DNA from: Flavobacteriaceae bacterium
GTDB taxonomy: Bacteria; Bacteroidota; Bacteroidia; Flavobacteriales; Flavobacteriaceae
Direction: 5' to 3'
DNA length: 64,000 nucleotides
NCBI GenBank assembly: GCA_021647405.1
Contig: JAKIUU010000002.1
Coordinates: forward strand, 1-64,000
The notes beneath the pieces were generated by a model that made no database searches, was not told the origin of the DNA, and was given only the letters and a program-made list of their open reading frames with translations. Below are positions 51,094-60,783 of the stretch, piece by piece. The first letter of the stretch is position 1. Each line of letters opens with the position of its first letter. Made by a program: the position numbers and the translations under genes.

Positions 51094-52371
51094 TTAGTGT
51101 CTAATATTTTTACTAAACCTTGGTCTAAGTCCAGAAGAAAAATAGATTAATATTAAAATTGGTAAAAAAAACATATATATATCTTTATAAAAATAAGAGC
51201 TTTGTGTTCTAGCAATATTAGCAAATTGTGTACACATTGTAGAAATAATAATGATATTATAAAATTTATTTGTGCTATTCTGTATCCTATACCAAATAGA
51301 CAGCCCTAAGTACAGCATAAAGGCATTGTAAATAAATCCGAAATAACCCATAAAAACAAAACCTTCTGTAAATAAATAAAAAGCATACCCTTGGCTTCTA
51401 TTGGCAACTCCTGAATTTATTAATTCAGTTATAGGTTGTTGTAAGTAGGGGTAATTTATCTTTACAAATGTATTTGAAATATTAGATTTTAAAACTTCAA
51501 AAGGTTTTATATAATCCAATCCCATAGAGGTATAAAGCATATGTGCTGGAGGATAGTAATCATTTAATAAAATAGTTGCAGTTAATGTTTTTGTTTCTTC
51601 ATTCACCCTATTATTCTGAATAAAATACAGGAAGCTTCCAACAGCTAAAAGAGATAAAAACATCTTTGTTAATTTTATTTTATTAATACCCAATAAATAT
51701 TCAAACGATAAAATTCCTAAAAATAATGCTAAAATATCTGTCCTGCTTCCTATTTTAAAAGCTATAAAAATAAAAAGAAAGAAATACATTAAAAATGCAA
51801 ATAAAATTTGTTTTTTTTTTAAAAAAGTAAGTCCATTAAACTCTCCTTTTAATCGCCATTGAGAATATAATATTATATTTAATGCAGCCATAAATTTGAA
51901 AATTACTGAAAAAACAAAATACATTGAGTCACTAGAATTTAAAAATTCTGAGTCACTTGCATTTCCATATGCAATTGAATTATAGTTCGTAATTAAATAA
52001 AAAAGTTCATATATAAATATTGTAACAATAATAAAGATATATAACATAAAATTTGACAACCGATAACTTTTGACGATTTTGTAAGGCTTCTTCTTTTTTA
52101 AAAGTGGGAATCTTATTTTAAATAAAAAGTAAAATGTGATAAAGGATAGAAAATTAAACCAATAAAAATTATAAACATATTCTTTACCAAAATAGGCTTT
52201 TACAAATTCTGATATTTCAGGGAAAAAACCATATCCTATTTGAGCAAAAATTGAATATAAATATAAAAAAAAATAAGTGCCCCCAAATAAAATATTCTGT
52301 TTGAGAATTTTAATTCCAGTAATTAAAACATAAAGCGAAAAAATAAACAACAAAAATAATTTAAGCATCAT
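51094..52371 (-). CDS. Wzy-like O-antigen/polysaccharide polymerase
   Basis: 425 residues with about ten to twelve hydrophobic segments, no soluble domain and a large extracytoplasmic loop region around residues 260-320. These features and its place beside a flippase fit a Wzy-type repeat-unit polymerase. Sequence motifs are poorly conserved in this family, so the call rests on topology and context. It overlaps the flippase gene by 11 bases. Confidence 0.78.
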   Translation of the reverse strand: MMLKLFLLFIFSLYVLITGIKILKQNILFGGTYFFLYLYSIFAQIGYGFFPEISEFVKAYFGKEYVYNFYWFNFLSFITFYFLFKIRFPLLKKKKPYKIVKSYRLSNFMLYIFIIVTIFIYELFYLITNYNSIAYGNASDSEFLNSSDSMYFVFSVIFKFMAALNIILYSQWRLKGEFNGLTFLKKKQILFAFLMYFFLFIFIAFKIGSRTDILALFLGILSFEYLLGINKIKLTKMFLSLLAVGSFLYFIQNNRVNEETKTLTATILLNDYYPPAHMLYTSMGLDYIKPFEVLKSNISNTFVKINYPYLQQPITELINSGVANRSQGYAFYLFTEGFVFMGYFGFIYNAFMLYLGLSIWYRIQNSTNKFYNIIIISTMCTQFANIARTQSSYFYKDIYMFFLPILILIYFSSGLRPRFSKNIRH

Positions 52372-53917
52372 TTTTATTAAATTTTAGTTCCAAAATCTTT
52401 CTAAAGAAATAATCTATTTCTTTTATTTTTAAAATCACAATTGATAGAAGAAAATATGATGAGAATGATAAAAAAGCAATTGTAAATGTTGAGAGCACCA
52501 CTTTATAAAATTGATCACTTTTAAGAGAATCATTAAAAATATAACTTAGGTAATAAGTTGTTAAAAACACCACTACTAAACTAATTATTTGCTTCCAAAA
52601 AAAGGAAAAAAGTTCAGAATTGAAAAAAATATTTTTTTGTTTTAAAAACAATTTTTTAAGTGTTATAAAGAATATAATTACCCAAGTTATTATATAAGCT
52701 GTACCAATACCTTCAATGTTAAACAAAGATGATAAAACACCACTCAATCCAAAATATAACATAACTGTATATATTCCAATGATTGCAACACTAAAACCCA
52801 TTTCTCTTACAAATAAGGCTCTAAAAGAAACTACTACAGAAAGCATAAAAACCATACCTGTTAACATAAAAGGCAATATATGACTTACGCCATCAGTAGC
52901 AATATTGTTAAATGAGCCTCTTTCTAACAAAATTTTAACAATTGGTTTAGATAAAACACCAACTACCACAGCAAAAACAGAAGTAAGCGCTAAAACCAAT
53001 TTAATTACCAGACTTGTATCTTTATAATAATCTAATTCTCTCTTTTCTTGAATAGCTTCAGTTAATCGAGGTATTAATACAATTGAGGGGCCGACAATTA
53101 CAAGAGACCCCATTGCTATTAAAATTCTTTGAGAATACCCTAAATAGGATAAAGCTGAAGTTCCTAATTTTGTAGCCCAAAAGGCATCTATGCTTTGGTA
53201 AATAGAAAAACTAAGCATGGCCAAAATTGGAAAGCGCAGGTACTTAATAAACTTGACAATCTCAGAATTATAAACTTTATGGTAGTAGAATTTAAGATCA
53301 ATGTCTTTTTTTGTTTTATAAATACCAATAGATAAAGCCATAGTAGTCCCAAAAGTTAATCCAATAGCAATAACTACTATTCCAAAATATTTATAAAATA
53401 CTATTGTAAATAATAAAGACATCACAAAAGGCAGCATACTTAACAACAAAGGAATCAAAAATCTTTTTTTCGCATTTAACAAACATATAAGAATTGAAAA
53501 ACTTGTAGAAACAAAAAAATTAATCCACGATATTATACCAATTAATCTAGCTTTTATTATACCCTCTTTACTTAAAGAGGTGTATATTAAAGGCATTAAA
53601 AAATAAAATACCAGCCCCAATAATAATGTACTAAGAAATAAAAGAACAACATTTACCTTAAAAAACTGACTAAAATAACTCTTAAAATTGCTACCCAAAC
53701 TTATTTCTTTAGCAATTATATGGGGAATTAACGAATAGCTTAAAGCAGATGAGATTAAGCCACCTATCATAATTGGTATGCTTGATGCCAAAAGGTAGAT
53801 GTCCATGTCATTCCCCGCTCCAAAAAAATTTGCAATAACAACCTGATTGCCGAAACTTATGATACTTATTAACAGGGATAAAGCTGATACTAATATGGAT
53901 GATTTAAATAAACTCAC
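52361..53917 (-). CDS. MurJ/Wzx-like lipid-linked oligosaccharide flippase
   Basis: 518 residues with about fourteen membrane segments. The N-terminus VSALSLLISIISFGNQVVIANFFGAGNDMDIYLLA matches the MviN/MurJ start pattern, and PSIVLIPRLTEA and LLERGSFN are further family motifs. No other flippase is visible in the locus, so it probably exports the undecaprenyl-linked repeat unit of this glycan rather than lipid II. Confidence 0.88.
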   Translation of the reverse strand: MSLFKSSILVSALSLLISIISFGNQVVIANFFGAGNDMDIYLLASSIPIMIGGLISSALSYSLIPHIIAKEISLGSNFKSYFSQFFKVNVVLLFLSTLLLGLVFYFLMPLIYTSLSKEGIIKARLIGIISWINFFVSTSFSILICLLNAKKRFLIPLLLSMLPFVMSLLFTIVFYKYFGIVVIAIGLTFGTTMALSIGIYKTKKDIDLKFYYHKVYNSEIVKFIKYLRFPILAMLSFSIYQSIDAFWATKLGTSALSYLGYSQRILIAMGSLVIVGPSIVLIPRLTEAIQEKRELDYYKDTSLVIKLVLALTSVFAVVVGVLSKPIVKILLERGSFNNIATDGVSHILPFMLTGMVFMLSVVVSFRALFVREMGFSVAIIGIYTVMLYFGLSGVLSSLFNIEGIGTAYIITWVIIFFITLKKLFLKQKNIFFNSELFSFFWKQIISLVVVFLTTYYLSYIFNDSLKSDQFYKVVLSTFTIAFLSFSSYFLLSIVILKIKEIDYFFRKILELKFNKNDA

Positions 53918-53924
53918 TATATAA

Positions 53925-54998
53925 TTAATAAACTATTACACTGTTTCTACATTCTTTTGACATTAATAATTGATTTATATAATGTTTAATATTAAAAAAT
54001 GTTAATGCTTTTAAACAAATAACATTATCGCATTTTTCTAAAAAACAATGCTTACAAGAAACGTCTTTTCTTACAGTAATAAATCTTTTAGATTTAAAGG
54101 GTTCCCAAGACCCTACTTCTTCTTTATAGGTGTAAATTCCAAGAATAGCACAATTACTATAAGCAGCCATATGTATAGGAGCACCATCATTTGATATCAA
54201 TAAATCAATTTTTTCAAAAAAATAGAAAGATTCTCTAATGGTTAAATTTCCAGCCAAATTCATAATGTCTTCAAATTTAAAATCATTTATAAATTTCTCG
54301 TTATAATCAAAATCTTCTTTTCCTCCAATTAAAAAAATATTAACCTCATAATTTTTATATAAATAATCTATAACCTTAAAGTATTCCTTTCTATCCCAAA
54401 CTTTCATTTTTAGTTTGGAATTAATATATAAAGCTATATTCTTTTTATTACTATCAATCTTTATACTTTTAATGGATTTCACTTCTAAAGTGTCAAGTTG
54501 TATTAATTTATCAATACCAAAGTTTAAATAGCTATTATAATTATATAAACCTAGTTTCTCGAAATAAGATAAATATTGTGATTTAACATAATTAGTTTTA
54601 TTCTTTAATAAAATACCATATACTTTTTTATTAAACCCACAAATGCTTTTAATTGCTATTAATTTTTTAACTTTTGATAAAAATGATTCATTAGCAAACG
54701 ATAGATAAATGATTTTAGTAAATGATTTTTTATTAAAATAATCTCTTAATCTTAATACGTCTTTCAAAATATTATTTGGATTTAACACCTTAGAGTTATT
54801 AACTAAAAATGAATCTTTATTAAAAACAAATTTTAATGGATTAAATTTAGTTTTATTAACTATTACAAAATGAATTTTATTTTCAGGAATGCAAATAGTA
54901 TTTAAAAGATAATTTATAAAAGGAAGTACCACAAGAAAATCTCCAATCTGTGCACTCCTAAAAACAACAACTTCATCATCTTTATTTAATTGTAACAT
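53925..54998 (-). CDS. Family 9 glycosyltransferase (heptosyltransferase-like)
   Basis: 357 residues. The N-terminus VVVFRSAQIGDFLVVLPF and the nucleotide-site NDGAPIHMAAYSNCAILGIY, followed by WEPF and a cysteine-rich SCKHCFLEKC segment, are typical of the ADP-heptose:LPS heptosyltransferase family. ADP-heptose pathway genes are present four genes upstream, so a heptose donor is plausible. It is seven bases upstream of the flippase gene. Confidence 0.9.
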   Translation of the reverse strand: MLQLNKDDEVVVFRSAQIGDFLVVLPFINYLLNTICIPENKIHFVIVNKTKFNPLKFVFNKDSFLVNNSKVLNPNNILKDVLRLRDYFNKKSFTKIIYLSFANESFLSKVKKLIAIKSICGFNKKVYGILLKNKTNYVKSQYLSYFEKLGLYNYNSYLNFGIDKLIQLDTLEVKSIKSIKIDSNKKNIALYINSKLKMKVWDRKEYFKVIDYLYKNYEVNIFLIGGKEDFDYNEKFINDFKFEDIMNLAGNLTIRESFYFFEKIDLLISNDGAPIHMAAYSNCAILGIYTYKEEVGSWEPFKSKRFITVRKDVSCKHCFLEKCDNVICLKALTFFNIKHYINQLLMSKECRNSVIVY

Positions 54999-55006
54999 TA
55001 TATCGT

Positions 55007-55798
55007 TTAACTCTTAATAATTTGTATATTATTTTTATTAACAAATATTCCCAAATAAGCTTCAAGAAAATTTGGCATTATAATTTTTGCGTTTATATCT
55101 AACGCATGTGCCGCCCACCAAGAAAAAGTACTTGGTGCACAATACAACTTCTTTGCTGAAAGCAATATCTTAAAATCATCTAATGCATTTTTAGAGTTTA
55201 ATATTTGAATATTATCTAAGTTTAAAAAAAAAAAATCTGCCTCTTTTGGGCTATCTGTTACAATAAATACTTTTGAAGGTTCATCTCTAATTAAGTCTCT
55301 AACTTTGTTATAATATTCTGAACTACTTTTAGCCCAGCCCGAATCTCCTTTTCTGTAGTGAACAATAATATTTTCAGTATTTGTACCATATAATTTTCTT
55401 AGTTCTTGCCCTAATTCTAAAACTTCTCTTTTATATGTATTTAAAAAATATTTTTCTTGAAAATATCCAAAAATATTTTCAGAATAAGGCCTTTTAAATC
55501 GTACACTATCACTATAAAAGTTTGCAAATTTAAACTTACTATTAAAAAATTTACTTATTGCAGCAATTAAAATAATTAAAGAGCTCTTAAAAAGATTCTT
55601 GCTAATTAATCTTTCATTTTTTAGCAAGTCTAAATATAAAGGTTGATGTATGGTCCAACCAATAAATTTTGTTATACAATTTTTTTCTGTTAGATTGTTT
55701 ATATAAACAACATCTAATCCTTCTTTCTTAAGTATTCTACCTGTTAAAATCTGAAAAAGAACATTTCCAAAACCCCCTAATAACCAAATATTAAACAT
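55007..55798 (-). CDS. Family 11 (alpha-1,2-fucosyltransferase-like) glycosyltransferase
   Basis: 263 residues. IIVHYRKGD corresponds to the HxRRGDY donor motif of GT11, and CAPSTFSWWAA to the second conserved motif. The N-terminal GGFGNVLFQIL matches the GG-GNQ-FQ start of that family. GDP-fucose genes are in the same window, which fits. It overlaps the gmhA gene by one base. Confidence 0.85.
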   Translation of the reverse strand: MFNIWLLGGFGNVLFQILTGRILKKEGLDVVYINNLTEKNCITKFIGWTIHQPLYLDLLKNERLISKNLFKSSLIILIAAISKFFNSKFKFANFYSDSVRFKRPYSENIFGYFQEKYFLNTYKREVLELGQELRKLYGTNTENIIVHYRKGDSGWAKSSSEYYNKVRDLIRDEPSKVFIVTDSPKEADFFFLNLDNIQILNSKNALDDFKILLSAKKLYCAPSTFSWWAAHALDINAKIIMPNFLEAYLGIFVNKNNIQIIKS

Positions 55799-56376
55799 TA
55801 TAAAATATCAGCTGTTAATTTGTTATCAATAATTTGACAAATGATATGGCCAAATAAAATATGCATTTCTTGAATTCTAGGAGTATTGTCGGATGGCACT
55901 ATGAGATTTAAATCGCAATATTTAGTCATGTCACCTCCATTATTGCCACTAAATCCAATTGTACGACATCCTAATTGCTTTGCTAAATTCAAGGCATTTA
56001 ATATATTTTTACTATTGCCACTTGTACTAATACCAATTAACAAATCTCCTTTATTTGCTAAAGATTCTATTTGTCTTTCAAAAATTTTATCATAACCATA
56101 ATCGTTACCAATTGCTGTAATAATACTGGTATCAGTAGTTAATGCGATACCCGCAAGCCCTTTTCTTTCAGTTTTATACCTACCCACTAACTCTGCGGCA
56201 ATATGCTGCGCATCAGCCGCACTTCCGCCATTTCCACAAAATAAGATTTTGTGACCGTTTTTTAAAGTTTCTACTGCAATAAGGGAAGCTTTTTCTAAAT
56301 CATCTTGCATTAAGTTTATTACAGACTTAATAGTTTCAAGATGCGTATTTAATTCGTTTGCAATTATGTTTTTCAT
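55798..56376 (-). CDS. gmhA: Sedoheptulose-7-phosphate isomerase GmhA
   Basis: 192 residues, the normal size. Phosphosugar-binding motifs FCGNGGSAADAQHIAAELVGRY, ALTTDTSIITAIGNDYGY and GISTSGNSKN are all conserved. The enzyme makes D-glycero-D-manno-heptose 7-phosphate, the first step to ADP-heptose. It overlaps gmhB by four bases. Confidence 0.96.
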   Translation of the reverse strand: MKNIIANELNTHLETIKSVINLMQDDLEKASLIAVETLKNGHKILFCGNGGSAADAQHIAAELVGRYKTERKGLAGIALTTDTSIITAIGNDYGYDKIFERQIESLANKGDLLIGISTSGNSKNILNALNLAKQLGCRTIGFSGNNGGDMTKYCDLNLIVPSDNTPRIQEMHILFGHIICQIIDNKLTADIL

Positions 56377-56900
56377 GTTATTACTTCTTTTATACTTTCA
56401 ATGGATTTAATTATATATTTGGCTTTAGATTTATTTTCATCAAAAGTGTGACCGCTTAAAACTTGAACAGTATTATTAATACCTATATTAGTTGCGGTCT
56501 CAATATCAATATCTTTATCTCCAATTAACCAAGATTTTCCTAAATCTATATCATAATCCATTAATATTTTTTCAATCATACCCGTTTTTGGCTTTCTACA
56601 ATTACAATTATCTTCAGGTTTATGAGGACAAAATTCTAGAGTATTTATATTAACACCTTCTCTGTTTAAAATTTTAAACATTTCCTTTGTCAAATTTTCA
56701 AAATCTTGAATTGTATAATACCTCCTTCCAATACCAGATTGATTTGTAATTATAAAAAGTAAATATTTTTTTTTTTGAAGATAACGTAAAGCCTCAAAAG
56801 CTCCATCAATAAATATTAAATCGTTTATTTTATATAAATACTCTTTTTCAACATTTATAACACCGTCTCTGTCAAGAAAAACAGCTTTTAATTTTGGCAT
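56373..56900 (-). CDS. gmhB: D-glycero-D-manno-heptose 1,7-bisphosphate 7-phosphatase GmhB
   Basis: 175 residues of the HAD superfamily. FLDRDGVIN is motif I, ITNQSGIGR motif II, CPHKPEDNCNCRKPKTGM is the zinc-binding loop with motif III and LIGDKDIDIE motif IV. It removes the 7-phosphate between the two HldE steps. It overlaps hldE by 13 bases. Confidence 0.95.
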   Translation of the reverse strand: MPKLKAVFLDRDGVINVEKEYLYKINDLIFIDGAFEALRYLQKKKYLLFIITNQSGIGRRYYTIQDFENLTKEMFKILNREGVNINTLEFCPHKPEDNCNCRKPKTGMIEKILMDYDIDLGKSWLIGDKDIDIETATNIGINNTVQVLSGHTFDENKSKAKYIIKSIESIKEVIT

Positions 56901-58318
56901 TTAACTTTTTTAATTATGTTTGATGTACTTTTCCCTTCAACTATATTAATCAATCTTAATTCATCTGCAATGTCCTGTCCAATAACTTCTTGCCCTTCAT
57001 AATCCTTCCCTTTAACCAAAATATTTGGTTTAATAATCTTAATAAGACTATAAGGCGTATCATCCTCAAAAATAACCACATAATCGATATATTCAATTGT
57101 GGTTAGAATATGTGCTCTATCTACCTCATTATTAATAGGTCTATCCTGCCCTTTAATCCTTTTTATACTATGATCAGAATTTAACCCTATTATCAATATA
57201 TCTCCAAAGTCTTTGGCTTCCTCTAATAACTTTATGTGCCCCACGTGAAGGATATCGAAACATCCATTAGTGAATACAATTTTTTTACCAATAGATTTTA
57301 ATTTTTTAACTATATCCTCTATTTCTTGAAAAGTTTTAACTTTTGACTTGGCTAACGCTTTATTTTGAAAAGAAGCTTCGTAATTTATAATTTCTTTTAA
57401 TGTGGCAACAGCACTACCAATTTTACCGACTACTACTCCCGCAGCTAAATTTGCAAATTGAACAGCGTCATGAACATTATATTCACAAGCAATACTAAAA
57501 CCAAGTGACGCTAAAACCGTATCACCTGCACCAGTTACATCATATACTTCTCTAGCCACTGTAGGATAAATTACTAACTTATAATCATATACAGCGATTC
57601 CGCCTTCACTAAGAGTAATCAGTGATACCTCTAAATTACATATTTCTTTTAACTTAAGAATTACTTCACTTAATGAAGCATTATTTGAAAACTCAAGCTT
57701 TGTAGCCTCTATAGCTTCTTTTTTATTTGGTGTCAACAAAAAAGCACCTTTATATTTTCTGTAATCCGCTCCTTTTGGATCAACTAATATTTTTATATTA
57801 TTTAAATTTGCAGCTTTTATTAATTCTTGTGTTAATTTTTTTGTAAATAAACCTTTACCATAATCAGAAAACAAAATTAAATCATACTTAAGTAAATTTT
57901 CTTTAAATTTTTTAATAACCTTTTTTTCTGTGTTATAATCAATATCAACCTTCGTCTCTTTATCAAACCTTATTACCTGTTGTTTAAAAGCTATAATACG
58001 CGTTTTCTTTGTTGTTATTCTTTTTTTTTGAGTTATTAGTTGATTAATATTTACTCCAATGTTTGAAAGCATTTCTTTCATTTCTAATGCCACTAAATCA
58101 TCTCCTATCACACTTATTACGTCAACACGTGCACCTAGAGCAATAAGATTATTTATTACATTACCAGCGCCTCCAAGTGTCTTAGTTTCTTTTTCTATTT
58201 CAACAATCTGAACAGGTGCTTCAGGTGATATTTTCTCACATTTTCCCCAGAGATAATGATCTATCATTAAGTCTCCTACAACAAGTATATTAGGACTCTT
58301 ATTTAATAACCTCTCCAT
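56888..58318 (-). CDS. hldE: Bifunctional heptose-7-P kinase / heptose-1-P adenylyltransferase HldE
   Basis: 476 residues. Residues 1 to about 315 are a PfkB-type kinase (GDLMIDHYLWG, GGAGNVINNL, VTGAGDTVLA). About 345-476 are a cytidylyltransferase-like nucleotidyl domain with TNGCFDILHVGH. The single protein performs the phosphorylation and adenylylation steps around GmhB. It overlaps hldD by 20 bases, showing the heptose genes are a tightly packed block. Confidence 0.96.
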   Translation of the reverse strand: MERLLNKSPNILVVGDLMIDHYLWGKCEKISPEAPVQIVEIEKETKTLGGAGNVINNLIALGARVDVISVIGDDLVALEMKEMLSNIGVNINQLITQKKRITTKKTRIIAFKQQVIRFDKETKVDIDYNTEKKVIKKFKENLLKYDLILFSDYGKGLFTKKLTQELIKAANLNNIKILVDPKGADYRKYKGAFLLTPNKKEAIEATKLEFSNNASLSEVILKLKEICNLEVSLITLSEGGIAVYDYKLVIYPTVAREVYDVTGAGDTVLASLGFSIACEYNVHDAVQFANLAAGVVVGKIGSAVATLKEIINYEASFQNKALAKSKVKTFQEIEDIVKKLKSIGKKIVFTNGCFDILHVGHIKLLEEAKDFGDILIIGLNSDHSIKRIKGQDRPINNEVDRAHILTTIEYIDYVVIFEDDTPYSLIKIIKPNILVKGKDYEGQEVIGQDIADELRLINIVEGKSTSNIIKKVKCQN

Positions 58319-59321
58319 CTTTTATTTCTTCAATATAAATTCTTTTTATCTCAGTTGCGTAGTCTTTTACGCCTTGTTCAAGGCTCCAATTTGGCTCATA
58401 TCCTAAAAATATTTTAGATTCTGAAATATCTGCTTGAGTATGATACTGGTAGCCCTTCACTGGATTTGGAAAATATTCAGTTCCTAATTGAGTACCAAAT
58501 TCATTTTGTAAAATATCTGCTATATCTTGAAAACTCCTAGCTTTACCTGTGCCAACATTATATACGCCACATTTTTTAGCCAAACAAGCCTTAATATTAG
58601 CTTGAATTACATCTTTTATATAAACAAAATCTCTAAATATTTTATTGCTTCCTTCAAATAATCTTGGTGCTTTTCCTGATAAAATTTGAAGACCAAATTG
58701 AACTATTGTAGAAGCTGTTTTGTCTTTATAAATTTCTCTAGCTCCGTAAACATTAAAATATCTTAATCCAACAATTTTCAATTCAGGATATTGATTAAAA
58801 TACTTATGTGCTATCTGATCCATGGCATATTTGCTAAAACCATAAGGGTTTTCTGGTAATTCTTTTCCCTCTTTTTGAGGGGAAAGCATAGATCCATAGG
58901 TTGCAGCTGAACTAGCATATACTAGAACTGATTTATTTTTTTTAGCAATTTCTAATATAAAATAGAAACTATTAACATTTGTCCTCATTATAATTTCTTG
59001 ATCATAAACTCTTGTATCTGAAATTGCAGCTTCATGAAATATATAGTCAAATTTATAGGACTCAAGCTTTCTTAAATCTTCTATTGAATTAAGATTTCCA
59101 CATATAATATTACCTCTAAACCCAATTAGATTTTTATAATGCCCAAAACTTTTCAAATTATTATTACTAAATCTCTGTCCATTTCTAAAACTATCAAATA
59201 TTACCACCTTGGATTTAGGAAAATTTTCCTGAAAGTAAAATGCTAAATTAGAGCCAATAAAACCAGCTCCGCCTGTTATAAGAATTGTTTTATCATTAAA
59301 ATTTAAATTATTATATATCAT
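58299..59321 (-). CDS. hldD: ADP-L-glycero-D-manno-heptose 6-epimerase HldD
   Basis: 340 residues, SDR family. ITGGAGFIGSNLA, EAAISDTRVYDQE, the YGFSK catalytic pair, GLRYFNVYGARE and FRDFVYIKDV are conserved as in HldD. The product ADP-L-glycero-D-manno-heptose is the donor for the GT9 enzyme downstream. The gene is strikingly AT-rich compared with gmd only 54 bases upstream. Confidence 0.95.
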   Translation of the reverse strand: MIYNNLNFNDKTILITGGAGFIGSNLAFYFQENFPKSKVVIFDSFRNGQRFSNNNLKSFGHYKNLIGFRGNIICGNLNSIEDLRKLESYKFDYIFHEAAISDTRVYDQEIIMRTNVNSFYFILEIAKKNKSVLVYASSAATYGSMLSPQKEGKELPENPYGFSKYAMDQIAHKYFNQYPELKIVGLRYFNVYGAREIYKDKTASTIVQFGLQILSGKAPRLFEGSNKIFRDFVYIKDVIQANIKACLAKKCGVYNVGTGKARSFQDIADILQNEFGTQLGTEYFPNPVKGYQYHTQADISESKIFLGYEPNWSLEQGVKDYATEIKRIYIEEIKDGEVIK

Positions 59322-59375
59322 TACTTATCTTTTTATATCAAAACTATTTATAATTTTTTAATTCCAATTGAACAA

Positions 59376-60500
59376 TTACTCAAAGTAGTTTTTAACAGTA
59401 TAGTTACCATCTTTGAGGTATTGGTCTTTTTGCATCAACTTTAAATCGCTTTGCATCATGTCCTTTACCAATTCTGGGAGTTTAATTTCGGGCACCCAAC
59501 CTAATTTTTCTTTGGCCTTTGTAGCGTCACCAATTAGTAATTCAACTTCAGTAGGTCTAAAATAACGTGGATCTATCGCTAAGACTTCTTTGCCAATCTC
59601 TAACTTGTAATTTGGGTTGGTACTCGTTGCTACGTAAGCTTTTTCTTCTTTATCTGTTCCTTTAAATACTAAGGTTACCCCTATTTCTGCAAAGGCTAGT
59701 TTTACAAAGTCTCTTACCGTTGTGGTTTTTCCTGTAGCAATAACCCAATCTTCTGGTGCACCTGCTTGTAGTATCATCCACATCATTCTTATATAATCTT
59801 TGGCGTGACCCCAATCGCGTTTAGCATCAAGATTTCCTAAATAGAATTTGTCTTGCATACCCAAAGCAATTTTAGAAACAGCTCTGGTTATTTTTCTCGT
59901 TACAAAAGTTTCGCCTCTAATAGGTGATTCGTGATTAAATAAAATACCATTGCAAGCATATAGTTTGTATGCTTCTCTATAATTAACTGTAATCCAATAG
60001 GCATACATTTTAGCCACCGCATAAGGGCTTCTTGGATAAAAAGGTGTTTTTTCTGTTTGAGGAACCTCTTGTACCTTTCCGTACAACTCTGAAGTTGAAG
60101 CTTGGTAAATTCTGGTCTTTTTCTCTAAACCTAAAATTCTAATAGCTTCTAACAGCCTTAAGGTTCCTAAGCCATCTGCATTGGCGGTATATTCTGGCAT
60201 ATCAAAACTAACATGCACATGACTCATAGCGGCCAAATTATAAATTTCGTCGGGCTGTATTTCTTGGATGATTCTTATTAAATTGGTGCTATCGGTCATA
60301 TCGCCATAATGCAATACAAAATTGCGATTATCTATATGTGGGTCTTGATATAAATGGTCTATCCTATCTGTATTAAAACTTGAAGAACGGCGTTTTAAAC
60401 CGTGGACTTTATAATCCTTTTTTAATAAAAATTCTGCTAAATAAGCGCCATCTTGGCCTGTGACTCCGGTTATTAAGGCTGTTTTTTGGTTTGTGTTCAT
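59376..60500 (-). CDS. gmd: GDP-mannose 4,6-dehydratase
   Basis: 374 residues. TGVTGQDGAYLAEFLL, the LKRRSSSFNTDRIDHLY motif, YNLAAMSHVHVSF, YAVAKMYAYW (YxxxK) and NHESPIRGETFVTRKI define Gmd. It converts GDP-mannose to GDP-4-keto-6-deoxymannose, the substrate of Fcl at 62343-63290. The two genes are normally adjacent but are here 1.8 kb apart, split by repeats, a toxin-antitoxin relic and an S23-like gene. Confidence 0.96.
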   Translation of the reverse strand: MNTNQKTALITGVTGQDGAYLAEFLLKKDYKVHGLKRRSSSFNTDRIDHLYQDPHIDNRNFVLHYGDMTDSTNLIRIIQEIQPDEIYNLAAMSHVHVSFDMPEYTANADGLGTLRLLEAIRILGLEKKTRIYQASTSELYGKVQEVPQTEKTPFYPRSPYAVAKMYAYWITVNYREAYKLYACNGILFNHESPIRGETFVTRKITRAVSKIALGMQDKFYLGNLDAKRDWGHAKDYIRMMWMILQAGAPEDWVIATGKTTTVRDFVKLAFAEIGVTLVFKGTDKEEKAYVATSTNPNYKLEIGKEVLAIDPRYFRPTEVELLIGDATKAKEKLGWVPEIKLPELVKDMMQSDLKLMQKDQYLKDGNYTVKNYFE

Positions 60501-60783
60501 GTTGTTTTCTAAAAGGTAAATTGGCTGTACAAAGGTTTAATCGCTTAATCGGTTAAATGGTTAATCGTGTTTATATAATTATGTTTCAGTTAGACGAGTA
60601 AACAGTTAAGCGGCTGTACAAAGGTTTAATCGGTTATTTGGTTAATCGGTTAAATGTGTTTATATAATAATGTTTTGGTTAAACAAGTATTTGGTTATTT
60701 GGTGAATCGCTTAAACGATTAAACAGTTAAACAATCATTGGTTAATCGGTTAAACGCATATTGGGTTAAATACTGATTACGGA
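60501..60783 (+). repeat. Iterated GGTTAATCGGTTAAAC repeat block 1
   Basis: No gene. Two or more copies of a unit of about 85 bases that begins TACAAAGGTT, passes through GGTTAATCGGTTAAA and GTTTATATAAT, and ends with ATTAAACAGTTAAAC. Similar blocks are at 61540-61712 and 62150-62342. Confidence 0.8.
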
